A program made the position numbers and the translations under genes. From Cytobacillus firmus (lineage in GTDB: Bacteria > Bacillota > Bacilli > Bacillales > Cytobacillaceae): a stretch of 64,000 nt of DNA. Each line of letters starts with the position of its first letter. The first letter of the stretch is position 1. Positions 19,776 to 30,691 of this stretch are shown piece after piece. The notes under the pieces are model-generated. The model was not told where the DNA came from. It ran no database searches and worked only from the letters and a program-made list of their open reading frames with translations. Where the stretch lies: the NCBI RefSeq assembly GCF_023715565.1, contig NZ_JAMBOJ010000004.1:61699-125698 (forward strand), given 5' to 3'.

Positions 19776-21092
19776 GTGGCTATTGAACAAATTAAAATGC
19801 CCCAGCTTGGGGAAAGTGTTACAGAAGGGACGATCAGCAAATGGCTGGTTTCCGTTGGAGATAAAGTAAATAAATATGACCCGCTTGCTGAAGTAATGAC
19901 TGACAAAGTAAATGCGGAAGTACCGTCCTCTTTCACTGGTGTAATCAAAGAATTGATTGCAGAAGAAGGTGAAACATATGAAGTCGGCCAGGTGATTTTG
20001 ACAATTGAAACTGAAGGCGGCGGTGAAGCAGCCAACGATGCTCAAGCAGAAACAAAAGCTGAGGATAAAACTCCGGCTGCACCTTCAGCATCAGCTCCTT
20101 CAGCACCAGCTGCACCTGTTAAAGCAGCAGATGCTCCAAAAGGAGTCCGTTATTCACCTGCAGTATTAAGGCTTTCTCAAGAGCATGGAATCGACTTAAA
20201 CCAGGTGACAGGTACTGGCGGCGGCGGACGCATCACCCGTAAAGATCTTATGAAGATCATTGAGTCCGGGGATATTCCTACAGCTGCAGCCGCACCGGAA
20301 AAGACAGAAGCGCCAGCACCGTCAGCAGCACCTTCCCAGCCTGCAGCATCCAAACAGGCAGCGCCAGCACCTAATGTACCGGTTATGCCAGGTGATGTTG
20401 AAATCCCTGTTACCGGAGTGCGTAAAGCGATTGCTGCCAATATGCTCCGCAGTAAGCATGAAGCTCCTCATGCCTGGACAATGATGGAAGTTGATGTTAC
20501 AAATCTTGTTGAGTACCGCAACAGCATTAAAGGGGAGTTTAAGCAAAAAGAGGGCTTTAATATTACATTCTTTGCTTTCTTTGTAAAAGCTGTCGCACAG
20601 GCACTTAAGGAATTCCCGCAAATTAATTCCATGTGGGCAGGAGATAAGATCATCCAGAAGAAGGATATCAACATTTCCATTGCAGTTGCAACAGATGACG
20701 CATTATTCGTTCCGGTTATCAAAGCGGCTGATGAAAAAACGATTAAAGGTATTGGCCGTGAAATAAATGACCTTGCCTTAAAAGTTCGTTCAGGAAAATT
20801 GACCTCTGCTGAAATGCAGGGTGGAACTTTCACTGTGAATAATACCGGATCATTCGGTTCTGTACAGTCCATGGGCATTATCAATTATCCGCAGGCTGCT
20901 ATTCTTCAGGTTGAATCCATCGTGAAACGTCCTGTTGTCATGAACAACGGCATGATTGCTGTCCGTGATATGGTTAACCTTTGCATGTCGCTTGATCACC
21001 GTGTGCTTGACGGCCTTGTATGCGGACGCTTCCTGCAGCGCGTAAAGGAAATTCTGGAGAATACATCTAAAGAAAATACATCTATTTATTAA
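19776..21092 (+). CDS. bkdB: Branched-chain 2-oxoacid dehydrogenase E2 (lipoamide acyltransferase)
   Basis: E2 forms the core of the complex and transfers the acyl group to CoA. The lipoyl domain carries the modified Lys at 44 (MTDKVNAEV), followed by an Ala/Pro-rich linker, a peripheral subunit-binding domain (RYSPAVLRLSQEHGIDL), a second Ala/Pro linker, and the catalytic domain with DHRVLDG near the C-terminus. The GTG start is preceded by AAGGAGG. It is the last gene of the operon and a strong terminator follows. Confidence 0.95.
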   Translation: MAIEQIKMPQLGESVTEGTISKWLVSVGDKVNKYDPLAEVMTDKVNAEVPSSFTGVIKELIAEEGETYEVGQVILTIETEGGGEAANDAQAETKAEDKTPAAPSASAPSAPAAPVKAADAPKGVRYSPAVLRLSQEHGIDLNQVTGTGGGGRITRKDLMKIIESGDIPTAAAAPEKTEAPAPSAAPSQPAASKQAAPAPNVPVMPGDVEIPVTGVRKAIAANMLRSKHEAPHAWTMMEVDVTNLVEYRNSIKGEFKQKEGFNITFFAFFVKAVAQALKEFPQINSMWAGDKIIQKKDINISIAVATDDALFVPVIKAADEKTIKGIGREINDLALKVRSGKLTSAEMQGGTFTVNNTGSFGSVQSMGIINYPQAAILQVESIVKRPVVMNNGMIAVRDMVNLCMSLDHRVLDGLVCGRFLQRVKEILENTSKENTSIY

Positions 21093-21103
21093 TAATTTAA
21101 ATG

Positions 21104-21134
21104 ACCGCTGTCCTGCTTGGGACAGCGGTTTCTT
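21104..21134 (+). terminator. Rho-independent terminator of the bkd operon
   Basis: ACCGCTGTCC pairs with GGACAGCGGT around a short loop, followed by TTCTTATT. Confidence 0.85.
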
Positions 21135-21289
21135 ATTGTTCATTGCTTGTTTCTTCTTTGTATACTAAAATAGGTGTATGGAGAATTTAGAATTTTATTA
21201 TAATTTTCTGCGGCATTGTTTCTTAATAGAAACGGGTCCGCTGCCACATGAGGGGAGGGAACGCTGTCAGCTACCAGGACAGCTTAATT

Positions 21290-23152
21290 ATGTCATTAAA
21301 GAAAATGATTAAAGAAAAATTCCCGCAGCAGACGAATGAAGATTGGGAGCAAAGTGCAGTAAAAGCACTTAAAGGGAAATCCTTAGAAACTTTATCACGA
21401 AATACATATGAAAACATAAAATTGAAACCGCTTTATTCCAAAGAAGACCTGAATGAAAGCTCGTTATCTCAGTATCCTGGCGCAGAAGATTTCAGAAGGG
21501 GTTCATATGCTTCCGGCTACCTGGGAGAGGAATGGAAGGTTGCACAGAAAGTTAGTGCCTCAGCTTCAGAAGAGCTGGCAGAAAAACTCCTTGCTGCTGT
21601 TGGGAAGGGGCAGACAGCACTGGCTTTCCAGCCGGAACAGTTAACAAATCTAGAAAAAATCAGCATCGCTACAGGAGAACTTTATAAAAAATACCCTTTC
21701 AGTGTGGATGCCGGTCAAAGTCATCGTCAATTAATAGAAGAACTTGCGAGGCTAAATGAAAGCGAAAAAATCACAGGATATATTGCATCAGACCCGCTTG
21801 CAATTGCTGCATCAGACAAAATGAACGATCGCTCAATTGAAGAAATTTACGGAGAGTTGAATGAAACGGCCAATGCGGCAGCTGAACATATGCCAAGCTT
21901 GAAAACCATCATGGTAAATACGGCTGTTTATCATAATGGAGGCGCGAATGCCGTCCAGGAACTTGCTTTTGCACTGGCAGCAGGAGTAAATCACCTACAG
22001 TATTTTCTTGGAAAATGCAAAAAACTTGAAGAAATTCTATCCAAAATGCTATTCAAATTTTCTGTTGGCTCAAACTTTTTTATGGAGATTGCCAAGCTTC
22101 GTGCGGCAAAGGTTTTATGGGGCAAAGTTGCAGAAGCATATGGAGCTGAAAGTGACAGTAAAAAAATGGTCATTTCAGCAGAAACATCCTCATTTACTAA
22201 GTCTGCTTATGATTCTTATGTGAATGTGCTGAGATCAGGGAATGAAGCATTTGCAGCAGTATTGGGAGGAGTCCAATACTTGCATGTCAGTCCATATAAT
22301 GAACCGGAAGGAGCACCATCCCCTCTTTCAGACAGAATTGCCCGAAACACCCAGCTCGTTTTAATGGAAGAAGCGCATCTGCTGAAGGTCTCTGACCCGG
22401 CGGGCGGCTCCTGGTATGTGGAGCATCTGACGAATGAACTGATTGATAAAGCGTGGGAACTTTTCCTTGAAATAGAAGAGCTTGGAGGAATGGCCGAAGC
22501 CTTACAGACAGGGTGGGTTCAAGATCAAATTACTCAAGTTCATGACAAGAGGCAGAAGGATGTTCATACAAGAAAACAAAGTATCATTGGAACAAATATC
22601 TATGCTAACCCTGATGAAAAGCCTCTTCAAATAGGGGTCGAGACCATAGAAAACAGCAAGGGTGTTATTAAGCCAATCCCGCAGGTTAGGCTTTCGGAGT
22701 CTTTCGAAGGTTTGAGGAGTTTATCGGAGAGATTAAAAGAAAAGAAAATACATCCTCAAGCAGGGCTAATCTGTCTGGGAGAATTGAAGAATCATAAGGC
22801 CCGTGCTGATTTTATTGCAGGCTTCCTGGCACCCGGAGGGGTTGAGGCAGTGAGAAGCGGCTCTGTAGAGAACTTTGAAGATGCTAAAGCATTTATCCTA
22901 GAAACAAATTGCAGGCATTATTTTATTTGCGGTTCAAACGACCAATATGACAGCATGGCAGTTCCTTTAGTTAAACAACTGAAAGAAGCTTTCGCGTCGA
23001 CTGCAATCTATATAGCCGGCTTTCCTGAAGAGAGGAAAAGGGACGAACTTAAAGGTGCTGAAATCAGCGGATACATTCACGTGAAAAGCGATTGCTATGA
23101 AACTCTCTTGACTATGCTGAACGAGATGGAGGTGGCAAATAGTGGCCAATAA
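21290..23152 (+). CDS. mutA: Methylmalonyl-CoA mutase small (non-catalytic) subunit
   Basis: MutA is the inactive partner of the B12-dependent mutase. The N-terminal barrel region resembles MutB ([22 protein letters not shown]), but the C-terminal cobalamin-type domain lacks the DxHxxG motif, as expected. The ATG at 21290 ([11 protein letters not shown]) aligns best with family N-termini and has AGGA 10 bases upstream; another in-frame ATG at 21248 overlaps an AGGGGAGG string and cannot be excluded. It overlaps mutB by 11 bases, implying translational coupling. Confidence 0.92.
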   Translation: MSLKKMIKEKFPQQTNEDWEQSAVKALKGKSLETLSRNTYENIKLKPLYSKEDLNESSLSQYPGAEDFRRGSYASGYLGEEWKVAQKVSASASEELAEKLLAAVGKGQTALAFQPEQLTNLEKISIATGELYKKYPFSVDAGQSHRQLIEELARLNESEKITGYIASDPLAIAASDKMNDRSIEEIYGELNETANAAAEHMPSLKTIMVNTAVYHNGGANAVQELAFALAAGVNHLQYFLGKCKKLEEILSKMLFKFSVGSNFFMEIAKLRAAKVLWGKVAEAYGAESDSKKMVISAETSSFTKSAYDSYVNVLRSGNEAFAAVLGGVQYLHVSPYNEPEGAPSPLSDRIARNTQLVLMEEAHLLKVSDPAGGSWYVEHLTNELIDKAWELFLEIEELGGMAEALQTGWVQDQITQVHDKRQKDVHTRKQSIIGTNIYANPDEKPLQIGVETIENSKGVIKPIPQVRLSESFEGLRSLSERLKEKKIHPQAGLICLGELKNHKARADFIAGFLAPGGVEAVRSGSVENFEDAKAFILETNCRHYFICGSNDQYDSMAVPLVKQLKEAFASTAIYIAGFPEERKRDELKGAEISGYIHVKSDCYETLLTMLNEMEVANSGQ

Positions 23153-25334
23153 ACCGAATTTTAAAAGCCTGGATATTCATAAAGTAAAACAATCATCAAA
23201 GGATGACTGGAAAAGAAAAGCGGAAGAAGAAATCAATTCATCCATTGATCATCTTCTCTTTGAAACTAACGAGAGAATAAAAATAAAGCCGCTATACACA
23301 AATCAAGACCTAAAAGATATGGAGCACTTAAACGATAAGCCGGGGCTTCCTCCATATACAAGGGGACCTTATTCAACCATGTATGTGAATAGGCCCTGGA
23401 CTGTCCGTCAATATGCAGGATTTTCTACTGCAGAGGAAAGCAATGCATTCTACCGCCGCAATCTTGCCATGGGGCAAAAGGGTTTATCAGTCGCGTTTGA
23501 TCTTGCCACCCATAGAGGCTATGATTCTGATCATCCAAGAGTCGAAGGGGATGTAGGGAAAGCTGGCGTGGCCATTGATTCCATCCTGGACATGAAGACA
23601 CTGTTTGATGGGATCCCTTTAGATCAAATGTCTGTATCCATGACGATGAATGGCGCAGTTTTGCCTGTTATGGCTTTCTATATCGTCACAGCGGAAGAGC
23701 AGGGAGTAAGCCAGGAGAAGCTTTCGGGAACGATCCAGAATGATATTTTAAAAGAATATATGGTGCGCAACACATATATATACCCACCGGAAATGTCTAT
23801 GAAGATCATTGCCGACATTTTTGAATATACATCAAAATACATGCCGAAATTCAATAGCATCAGCATCTCAGGCTATCATATGCAGGAAGCGGGTGCACCA
23901 GCAGATATTGAGCTTGCCTATACGCTCGCAGATGGACTTGAATATGTAAGAACCGGACTTAAAGCCGGAATCGATATTGATTCCTTTGCACCGAGACTTT
24001 CGTTTTTCTGGGCTATCGGCATGAACTATTTTATGGAAGTGGCAAAAATGAGGGCAGCCCGCTACATTTGGGCAAAAATGATGAAGGCCTTCGAACCCGT
24101 TAATCCGAAATCAATGGCGCTCAGAACGCATTCTCAAACCTCAGGCTGGAGCTTAACCGAGCAAGACCCATTCAATAATGTTACAAGGACTCTTATTGAA
24201 GCGCATGCAGCAGCGATGGGGCATACTCAATCTCTTCATACGAATGCATTGGACGAAGCCATTGCATTGCCGACGGATTTTTCAGCCCGTATAGCGAGAA
24301 ATACACAGCTATACCTTCAGGAGGAAACAGGTATCACCAATGTAATTGATCCATGGGGCGGTTCTTATTATGTAGAAGCATTAACAGATCAGTTAATTAA
24401 GAGAGCATGGGAGCATATTGAGGAAATCGAGAATCTTGGCGGAATGGCCAGGGCAATTGAGACAGGATTGCCAAAAATGAGAATCGAAGAAGCTGCCGCC
24501 AGAAGGCAGGCACAAATCGATTCCGGAAAAGAAACCATTATTGGTGTGAATAAATACAGGCTTGAAAAAGAAGAGCCGATTGACATTCTGGATATCGACA
24601 ATACAGCTGTACGATTAAAGCAAATCGAAAAGCTGGAACGGCTGAAGGCCTCACGCGATAATGAGAAAGTTGCTGAGGCCCTGGAGGCTATTACAAAAGC
24701 TGCTGAATCAGGGGAAGGCAATCTTCTTGAGCTTGCAGTAAATGCAGCGCGGGTTAGAGCTACACTTGGCGAAATTTCCAAAGCAATTGAAAAAGTGGCC
24801 AGCCGCCATAAAGCGATTATTCGTTCAATCAGCGGGGTTTACAGTTCTGCTTTTTCCAATGAAGAAGAAATTGCAGAAGTAAAGCAGATGACAGATGAAT
24901 TCCTTGAAAACGAAGGAAGAAGACCGCGGATTCTAATTGCTAAGATGGGCCAGGATGGCCATGACAGGGGAGCAAAGGTCATCTCAACAGCCTTTGCCGA
25001 TCTTGGTTTCGATGTTGATATCGGCCCTCTGTTCCAGACTCCAGAAGAAACAGCTCTTCAGGCGGTCGAAAATGATGTTCATGTCATTGGCATCAGTTCA
25101 CTTGCTGCAGGTCATAAAACCCTTTTGCCGCAGCTTGCTTCTGAACTGAAGAAGCTGGATAGGGAAGATATTATTGTAGTCATCGGCGGGGTTATTCCTG
25201 CACAGGATTATCAATATTTATATGAGCATGGCGCTTCAGCCATTTTTGGCCCGGGCACGGTCATTCCAGTGGCTGCCCAAAAGGTCATCAGAGAGATATA
25301 CAGCCGTCTCGGGTACGAGGAAGTGACACGGTAA
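23142..25334 (+). CDS. mutB: Methylmalonyl-CoA mutase large (catalytic) subunit
   Basis: The B12-dependent mutase interconverts (R)-methylmalonyl-CoA and succinyl-CoA, the last step of propionyl-CoA assimilation. The 730-residue protein has the TIM-barrel substrate domain ([21 protein letters not shown]) and a C-terminal cobalamin domain with DGHDRG at 605-610, His 607 being the cobalt ligand. The GTG start is preceded by GGAGGTG inside mutA. meaB begins directly after the stop. Confidence 0.96.
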   Translation: MANKPNFKSLDIHKVKQSSKDDWKRKAEEEINSSIDHLLFETNERIKIKPLYTNQDLKDMEHLNDKPGLPPYTRGPYSTMYVNRPWTVRQYAGFSTAEESNAFYRRNLAMGQKGLSVAFDLATHRGYDSDHPRVEGDVGKAGVAIDSILDMKTLFDGIPLDQMSVSMTMNGAVLPVMAFYIVTAEEQGVSQEKLSGTIQNDILKEYMVRNTYIYPPEMSMKIIADIFEYTSKYMPKFNSISISGYHMQEAGAPADIELAYTLADGLEYVRTGLKAGIDIDSFAPRLSFFWAIGMNYFMEVAKMRAARYIWAKMMKAFEPVNPKSMALRTHSQTSGWSLTEQDPFNNVTRTLIEAHAAAMGHTQSLHTNALDEAIALPTDFSARIARNTQLYLQEETGITNVIDPWGGSYYVEALTDQLIKRAWEHIEEIENLGGMARAIETGLPKMRIEEAAARRQAQIDSGKETIIGVNKYRLEKEEPIDILDIDNTAVRLKQIEKLERLKASRDNEKVAEALEAITKAAESGEGNLLELAVNAARVRATLGEISKAIEKVASRHKAIIRSISGVYSSAFSNEEEIAEVKQMTDEFLENEGRRPRILIAKMGQDGHDRGAKVISTAFADLGFDVDIGPLFQTPEETALQAVENDVHVIGISSLAAGHKTLLPQLASELKKLDREDIIVVIGGVIPAQDYQYLYEHGASAIFGPGTVIPVAAQKVIREIYSRLGYEEVTR

Positions 25335-26453
25335 ATGACTGAGGATAAAAAACCGGAATGGTTTGATGAAGAAAAGGCAGAAAATTTTTCAAGTACAGTA
25401 AGAAGTGGTGTGGATTCAGGTGAGCCAAAGCAGAAATTCGAGAAAATAGGCAGATTTCAAAAAAAATCTGCCTCTCTGCCGGATCTTGACGCTCTTGAAG
25501 AAGGAATTATGAGTGGCAGCAGACCTGTTCTTGCACGAGCAATCACTTTGATTGAAAGTAACGCAGAGCACCATTTTCGTCATGCACAGGAACTCCTGCA
25601 CAGGCTTCTGCCTCATTCAGGGAGATCGCTCAGGATTGGTATAACCGGAGTGCCGGGGGCAGGAAAGAGCACGTTCATTGAATCTTTTGGAACATACCTA
25701 TGTGATGCGGGTTTAAAAACAGCTGTGCTCGCCGTTGATCCAAGTTCAAGCTTGAGCGGCGGCAGCATCCTTGGCGATAAAACAAGAATGGAGCAGCTTT
25801 CAAGAAACCCGCATGCTTTCATAAGACCTTCTCCTTCAGCAGGGAAACTGGGAGGTGTCCACAGAAAAACAAGAGAGACCATGCTCCTGTGTGAAGCTGC
25901 AGGCTTTGATGTTATTCTCGTTGAAACTGTGGGTGTGGGGCAAAGTGAAGTCATCGTCAGGGAAATGGTGGACTTCTTTATGCTTTTAACATTGACAGGG
26001 GCAGGTGATGAACTGCAGGGAATGAAAAAGGGCATTATGGAACTGGCTGATGCGGTAATTGTCAATAAAGCCGATGGAAGTAATAAAAAATTAGCCGAGA
26101 AAACAAAAGCTGAGTATAACCGTATCCTTCACTTTCTTCAGCCGGCTACTAAAGGATGGCAAACAAAAGCTTATACCTGCTCATCTGTCTTTAATGAGGG
26201 CATCCCTGAGATCTGGAATATGATCAAAACGTTTGAAAATATGGCAAAGGCGTCAGGAGTTTTTGAAGAAAGAAGAAGACACCAGGCAAAACAATGGATT
26301 CATTCCATGATCCTGGATCAGCTGCAATTCAGCTTTTTTTATCATCCTGCCATAAAACTGCTTCTTCCAAAAATTGAGAACGAGGTTATTGCAGGAAACA
26401 GGACGGTTACAGCTGCAGTTGAAGAATTGTTTCATGTTTACACAAAAAGTTAG
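25335..26453 (+). CDS. meaB: MeaB/ArgK-type GTPase, methylmalonyl-CoA mutase chaperone
   Basis: MeaB proteins gate cobalamin loading and protect the mutase from inactivation. The P-loop GVPGAGKST is at residues 105-113; further G-protein strings are AVDPSSSLSGGSILGDKTRM, ETVGVGQSE and VNKADG. An N-terminal ~60-residue extension (DKKPEWFDEEKAENFSS onward) is polar and may contact the mutase. The ATG touches the mutB stop, so the three genes form one tightly coupled operon. Confidence 0.94.
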   Translation: MTEDKKPEWFDEEKAENFSSTVRSGVDSGEPKQKFEKIGRFQKKSASLPDLDALEEGIMSGSRPVLARAITLIESNAEHHFRHAQELLHRLLPHSGRSLRIGITGVPGAGKSTFIESFGTYLCDAGLKTAVLAVDPSSSLSGGSILGDKTRMEQLSRNPHAFIRPSPSAGKLGGVHRKTRETMLLCEAAGFDVILVETVGVGQSEVIVREMVDFFMLLTLTGAGDELQGMKKGIMELADAVIVNKADGSNKKLAEKTKAEYNRILHFLQPATKGWQTKAYTCSSVFNEGIPEIWNMIKTFENMAKASGVFEERRRHQAKQWIHSMILDQLQFSFFYHPAIKLLLPKIENEVIAGNRTVTAAVEELFHVYTKS

Positions 26454-26496
26454 AACCTTCTGTTCCTGCAGGCTGTTTCCTGAATGCAAAAAAATG

Positions 26497-26519
26497 GCCA
26501 GTGCCTTGCGGGCACTGGC
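26497..26519. terminator. Hairpin downstream of meaB
   Basis: GCCAGTGCC pairs with GGGCACTGGC. There is no U-tract on the plus strand, but seven A lie to its left, so it would terminate better on the minus strand. It may act as a transcript end or stabiliser for mutA-mutB-meaB. Confidence 0.5.
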
Positions 26520-26684
26520 GAATCTAGGGAGTTTAGGGGTATGGATCTAGCTGTAGTTTTATCTTTCCCCGTTATTCCAAAAGCTAAACTTTTTTAATCA
26601 AAAAATTGACTTGATTGTAAAATTTACTGTTGTATTGGTATTATGTATATAGTCAAAAGAATTTTTAAATGAGGAGCGATGACT

Positions 26685-27122
26685 TTGAATATGGATTTTA
26701 ATTTATTTATGAATGATGTTGTCAGGCAGGCGCGTCAGGAAATAACACATGCCGGCTTTACAGAATTAACGACTCCTGAAGAGGTGGATGAAGCCCTTAA
26801 TAAAAAGGGAACTGCACTTGTAATGGTGAACTCTGTCTGCGGATGTGCAGGCGGAATTGCCCGTCCTGCGGCCATGCATTCCTTGCATTATGATAAGCGC
26901 CCTGACCATTTAGTTACGGTATTTGCCGGACAGGATAAAGAAGCAACTGAAAAAGCAAGATCTTATTTCACAGGTTATCCGCCATCATCACCATCTTTTG
27001 CACTCCTCAAAGATGGAAAGCTTTGCACGATGATCGAGCGACACGAAATCGAAGGCCATGAGCCAATGGCAGTTGTCCAGAAACTGCAGGATGCCTTTGA
27101 GAAATATTGCGAAGAAGTTTAA
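26685..27122 (+). CDS. brxB: Bacilliredoxin BrxB-type (YqiW family)
   Basis: Bacilliredoxins remove bacillithiol from S-bacillithiolated proteins under oxidative stress. The active-site motif CGC is at 52-54 ([13 protein letters not shown]), and the strings [11 protein letters not shown] and [14 protein letters not shown] fit the family. TTG 26685 ([11 protein letters not shown]) gives 145 residues and 8-base spacing to GAGGAG; an in-frame ATG 6 bases earlier is too close to that site. It sits between the mutase operon and artP, like yqiW in B. subtilis. Confidence 0.93.
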   Translation: MNMDFNLFMNDVVRQARQEITHAGFTELTTPEEVDEALNKKGTALVMVNSVCGCAGGIARPAAMHSLHYDKRPDHLVTVFAGQDKEATEKARSYFTGYPPSSPSFALLKDGKLCTMIERHEIEGHEPMAVVQKLQDAFEKYCEEV

Positions 27123-27130
27123 ATAGGAAA

Positions 27131-27155
27131 AGGTCCCGAAATTCGGGGCTTTTTT
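27131..27155 (+). terminator. Rho-independent terminator after brxB
   Basis: AGGTCCCGAA pairs with TTCGGGGCT (one bulge) followed by six T. Confidence 0.82.
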
Positions 27156-27206
27156 CGGCAAACTTATCTGAATAGTTAAACTTCTATTAAATAATTAAAA
27201 ACCGTA

Positions 27207-27257
27207 TTGCATAAATATAAAAATCTGTTAAAATTCATTTTAGTGAATATTTATTAA
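27207..27257 (+). promoter_or_regulatory. artP promoter with overlapping ARG-box-like operator
   Basis: TTGCAT (27207-27212), a 16-base spacer and TAAAAT (27229-27234) form a plausible sigma-A promoter. TGAATATTTATTAA at 27244-27257 matches the ArgR operator core TGAAT-N4-ATTCA at nine of ten fixed positions and covers the expected start of transcription, a position suited to repression by the ArgR encoded at 5092-5541. Confidence 0.55.
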
Positions 27258-27301
27258 TAGATATGCAGAGATTATTCATATGTTTATAGGGGGAAACTAA
27301 A

Positions 27302-28090
27302 ATGAAAAAAGTGATCATGATTGCTTTAAGCATGCTGATAGTTGGTTTATTAGCTGCATGCGGGACTAGTGAAGAAGATGGTAAAAGCGGCTCTGGAGAA
27401 AGCTCGGATAAAAAGGTTTTAACAATGGGTACGTCAGCGGATTATCCGCCATTTGAATATGTAGATTCAGCAAAAGGGGAAGAAATCATAGGCTTTGATG
27501 TGGATTTGGCCAAAGCAATTGCTGATAAATTGGGCTATGAAATCCAAGTGAAGGATATGGACTTTAACGGACTGATCCCTGCCCTGGAAACTAGCCAGGT
27601 TGATTTTGTTTTAGCGGGTATGACCCCTACTGAAGAACGTAAAGAAAACGTTGATTTCAGCGATGTATATTATACAGCGAGCCATATGATTGTTTCTAAA
27701 AAAGACAGCGGAATTGAATCATTGGAAGATTTAAACGGAAAAACTTTAGGTGTTCAGCTTACCTCGATTCAGGCAGATAAAGCCGAAGAAATTAGTGAGA
27801 CAGTGGATATGACGGTGGAAAACCGTAACCGCATCCCTGAATTGGTTCAGGAAATTATGGCAGGCCGATTTGATGCAGCCATGATTGAAGATACGGTAGC
27901 AAAAGGATATTTCGAAAAAAATAAAGACCTTGCCGGCTTTACAATTGAAGAGGATGAAACGGAGGCAGGTTCTGCCATTGCTTTTCCTAAAGGCAGTGAA
28001 TTAACTGAAAAATTTAATGCAGAGCTCCTGAAAATGAAAGAAAACGGTGAATTGGAAGAATTGATTGTAAAATGGTTTGATAACAAATAA
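27302..28090 (+). CDS. artP: Amino acid (probably arginine) ABC transporter substrate-binding lipoprotein
   Basis: A lipoprotein signal ends at LLAAC with the lipidated Cys at 20, followed by a Ser/Gly-rich linker. The mature part is a family 3 solute-binding protein with GTSADYPPFEYVD, GFDVDLAKAIADKLGY and DFVLAGMTPTEERKENVDFS. It delivers a polar amino acid to the ArtQ/ArtR transporter encoded next. Position and the ARG box upstream support arginine or a related basic amino acid; the sequence alone does not prove the substrate. Confidence 0.88.
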   Translation: MKKVIMIALSMLIVGLLAACGTSEEDGKSGSGESSDKKVLTMGTSADYPPFEYVDSAKGEEIIGFDVDLAKAIADKLGYEIQVKDMDFNGLIPALETSQVDFVLAGMTPTEERKENVDFSDVYYTASHMIVSKKDSGIESLEDLNGKTLGVQLTSIQADKAEEISETVDMTVENRNRIPELVQEIMAGRFDAAMIEDTVAKGYFEKNKDLAGFTIEEDETEAGSAIAFPKGSELTEKFNAELLKMKENGELEELIVKWFDNK

Positions 28091-28181
28091 ATCGCTGGGA
28101 ATTAGCGTCCAAGGCATATTTTCCTTTGGACGCTTTATTCTTCCCGGAAAATAAATTACTTGCAGAAAGGATGGAAAGATA

Positions 28182-28841
28182 GTGAATCTGGATTTTCAGC
28201 AGTTCATTCCCTCCCTTCCATATATACTTAAAGGCATTGGCGTTACGCTGCAAATTGTGTCTATGGCTGGCATACTGGGTTTTGTATTAGGTATTATTCT
28301 ATCATTCTTTAAAATTAGCAAATTTAAATTTCTTGGATGGATTGCAGATGCTTACACATCCGTTTTTAGAGGAACACCTCTTGTTCTTCAGCTGATGCTC
28401 ATTTATTATGGGTCACCACAGCTGATCGGGTATAAAATAGATCCATCCACAGCTGCCGTCCTGTCTTTTGGGCTTAATTCAGCTGCTTATATTTCGGAAA
28501 TTATCAGAGCTGGAATTCTGGCAGTGGATAAAGGTCAGAGTGAAGCAGCAATGGCACTGGGCGTACCATACAGGCCAGCCATGATGGATATCATACTTCC
28601 GCAGGCAATGAAAAACATTTTGCCTGCTTTAATGAATGAATTTATTACACTTACAAAAGAGTCTGCAATCGTAACAGTCATTGGGGTAACAGACGTGATG
28701 CGCCGGGCTTACATTGTGGGAGGCGAAAAGTTTTCCTACTTCGAACCAATCCTGATTGCTGGGCTGATTTATTACATGATGGTTATGGTCCTGACTGTGC
28801 TTGGAAAAGGGATTGAAAGGAGAATGAGACGCAGTGATTAA
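28182..28841 (+). CDS. artQ: Amino acid ABC transporter permease
   Basis: This 219-residue inner membrane protein has about five hydrophobic segments and the EAA loop typical of polar amino acid permeases ([21 protein letters not shown]). The conserved [16 protein letters not shown] is present near residue 65. The GTG start has GAAAGGATGG upstream. It overlaps artR by 8 bases. It works with ArtP and ArtR. Confidence 0.9.
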   Translation: MNLDFQQFIPSLPYILKGIGVTLQIVSMAGILGFVLGIILSFFKISKFKFLGWIADAYTSVFRGTPLVLQLMLIYYGSPQLIGYKIDPSTAAVLSFGLNSAAYISEIIRAGILAVDKGQSEAAMALGVPYRPAMMDIILPQAMKNILPALMNEFITLTKESAIVTVIGVTDVMRRAYIVGGEKFSYFEPILIAGLIYYMMVMVLTVLGKGIERRMRRSD

Positions 28842-29556
28842 AGTGGAAAATTTGCATAAGCATTTCGGTAAACTTGAAGTTCTTAAAGGAATTTCAACCA
28901 ATATTCAAGATGGCGAAGTAGTGGCTGTAATAGGTCCGTCCGGTTCCGGGAAGTCAACGTTCCTCCGCTGCATAAATCTTCTGGAAATGCCAACAGACGG
29001 CAGGATTATGATTAATGGGCAGGACATCACGGATAAAAGCACGAACATAATGAAAGTGCGTCAAAATGTTGGAATGGTATTTCAGCATTTTCATTTATTC
29101 CCCCATAAAACGGCCCTTCAAAACTTGACCTACGCACCGATGAAGGTGAAAGGGATTTCAAAATCGGAAGCTGAGAAAATAGGGCTCGGGCTTTTGGAGA
29201 AGGTAGGATTATCCGCTAAAGCACACGAATACCCCAATCGTTTATCAGGAGGGCAGAAACAAAGGGTTGCTATTGCAAGAGCTCTTGCCATGCAGCCTGA
29301 AGTTATGCTTTTTGATGAGCCAACATCTGCTCTTGACCCGGAAATGGTGAAAGAAGTGCTGGACGTTATGAAGAATTTAGCACATACTGGTATGACAATG
29401 GCGATTGTAACCCATGAAATGGGCTTCGCACGTGAAGTAGCAGACAGGGTACTGTTCCTGGATGGTGGCGTGCTAGTAGAGGATTCGTCGCCTGAAGAAT
29501 TTTTTTCTAATCCTAAGAGTGAACGCGCAAAGGATTTCTTGCAAAAAATGCTATAA
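28834..29556 (+). CDS. artR: Amino acid ABC transporter ATP-binding protein
   Basis: This ATPase drives the ArtPQ importer. Walker [10 protein letters not shown] is at residues 34-42, the signature [14 protein letters not shown] and Walker [14 protein letters not shown] follow, and the switch His is in [15 protein letters not shown]. It starts with GTG inside the end of artQ and is followed by a terminator, closing the three-gene operon. Confidence 0.93.
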   Translation: MIKVENLHKHFGKLEVLKGISTNIQDGEVVAVIGPSGSGKSTFLRCINLLEMPTDGRIMINGQDITDKSTNIMKVRQNVGMVFQHFHLFPHKTALQNLTYAPMKVKGISKSEAEKIGLGLLEKVGLSAKAHEYPNRLSGGQKQRVAIARALAMQPEVMLFDEPTSALDPEMVKEVLDVMKNLAHTGMTMAIVTHEMGFAREVADRVLFLDGGVLVEDSSPEEFFSNPKSERAKDFLQKML

Positions 29557-29572
29557 TCGATATATGCTATGG

Positions 29573-29601
29573 GAGAAGATGGTCAATTTGATCATCTTCT
29601 C
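29573..29601 (+). terminator. Rho-independent terminator after artR
   Basis: GAGAAGATG pairs with CATCTTCTC, extended by TCA / TGA inside; a short T-rich tail (TTTCG) follows. Confidence 0.75.
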
Positions 29602-29671
29602 TTTCGCATTTAAATACCTGACGGCCTTCTTAAAATTAGATGGGGCAATTGGAATATAGGAGTTAGAATAA

Positions 29672-30664
29672 ATGAAGTACAGAATTGGCTACCGGACAAT
29701 CAAGACTGCAGTGGGAACTTCCATCAGCATCATGATTGCACAGATGCTGCAGCTTGATAATTTTGTTTCTGCAGGTATCCTGACTATATTATGCATAAAA
29801 GTCACAAAGAAAAAATCACTTCGGGCTTCATGGGACCGATTTTTTGCGTGTCTGCTGGCAATGGCCTTTTCATCCTTGTTTTTTGAGAGCATTGCTTACC
29901 ATCCGCTTGTAATCGGACTCCTCCTGCTGTTTTTTATTCCGACAGCTGTCATGGCGAAGGCCAGTGATGGTATTGTCACTAGCTCAGTTATCATTTTGCA
30001 TATTTATTCTGCAGGCAAGGTTTCAAAGGACCTCTTGTTGAATGAATTGGGCATAATTATTGTCGGAATAGGTGTTGCACTAATCGCAAACCTTTATATG
30101 CCGAGTCTGGAATCGAAGCTTAAGGAATATAGACAGGAAATAGAGGAAAACTTTAAAGTCATCTTTGACGAAATCGTGAGGTATTTACGTACCCATGAAA
30201 GCAGCTGGGACGGCAGAGAAATTACCGAAACAATGGAATTGATCGATGAGGCAAAAGCACTGGCATTCAGGGATGTTGAAAACCACTTTCGAAGAGATGA
30301 AAATTTATATTATCATTATTTCAAAATGAGGGAAAAACAATTTGAAATTATTGAGAGGGTTCTCCCAAGTGTTACATCCATTGCACTTCCTGTTGAACAG
30401 GGAGAGATGATCGCTGATTTTATTGAAGAATTATCGGATCATATCCACCCGGGAAATACGGCCCTGCTATTCCTGGAGAAATTGTACCGTATGAAGGTTT
30501 CTTTTGAAAATATGGAGCTCCCCAAAACGAGGGAGGAATTTGAAGCACGTGCTGCCCTGCTTCACTTTGTAAAAGAAATGGAACAGTATTTGATTATTAA
30601 GAGCTCATTTAGAGGGTTAAAGGATAAGGAAATGAATCAAAGCGGGACTGGAGGAGCAAACTAA
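29672..30664 (+). CDS. yqjA: Aromatic acid exporter family (ArAE/DUF939) protein, YqjA-like
   Basis: The N-terminal 150 residues hold about four to five membrane segments (TILCIKVTKKKSLRASWDR between two of them is a conserved loop); the C-terminal half is soluble, helical and acidic. This fits the FUSC/ArAE-type family represented by YqjA, thought to export aromatic or related compounds; substrate is unknown. It lies between the art operon and an L,D-transpeptidase, 28 bases upstream of the latter, so both may be co-transcribed. Confidence 0.85.
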   Translation: MKYRIGYRTIKTAVGTSISIMIAQMLQLDNFVSAGILTILCIKVTKKKSLRASWDRFFACLLAMAFSSLFFESIAYHPLVIGLLLLFFIPTAVMAKASDGIVTSSVIILHIYSAGKVSKDLLLNELGIIIVGIGVALIANLYMPSLESKLKEYRQEIEENFKVIFDEIVRYLRTHESSWDGREITETMELIDEAKALAFRDVENHFRRDENLYYHYFKMREKQFEIIERVLPSVTSIALPVEQGEMIADFIEELSDHIHPGNTALLFLEKLYRMKVSFENMELPKTREEFEARAALLHFVKEMEQYLIIKSSFRGLKDKEMNQSGTGGAN

Positions 30665-30691
30665 GGAAAAGGAATTGGAGCGTGAATTGTC

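Noticed and set aside
19386..20045. 219-codon minus-strand frame over bkdAB/bkdB
   Set aside because: A shadow of conserved plus-strand genes; composition is Cys/Phe/Asn-rich as expected of an antisense frame.
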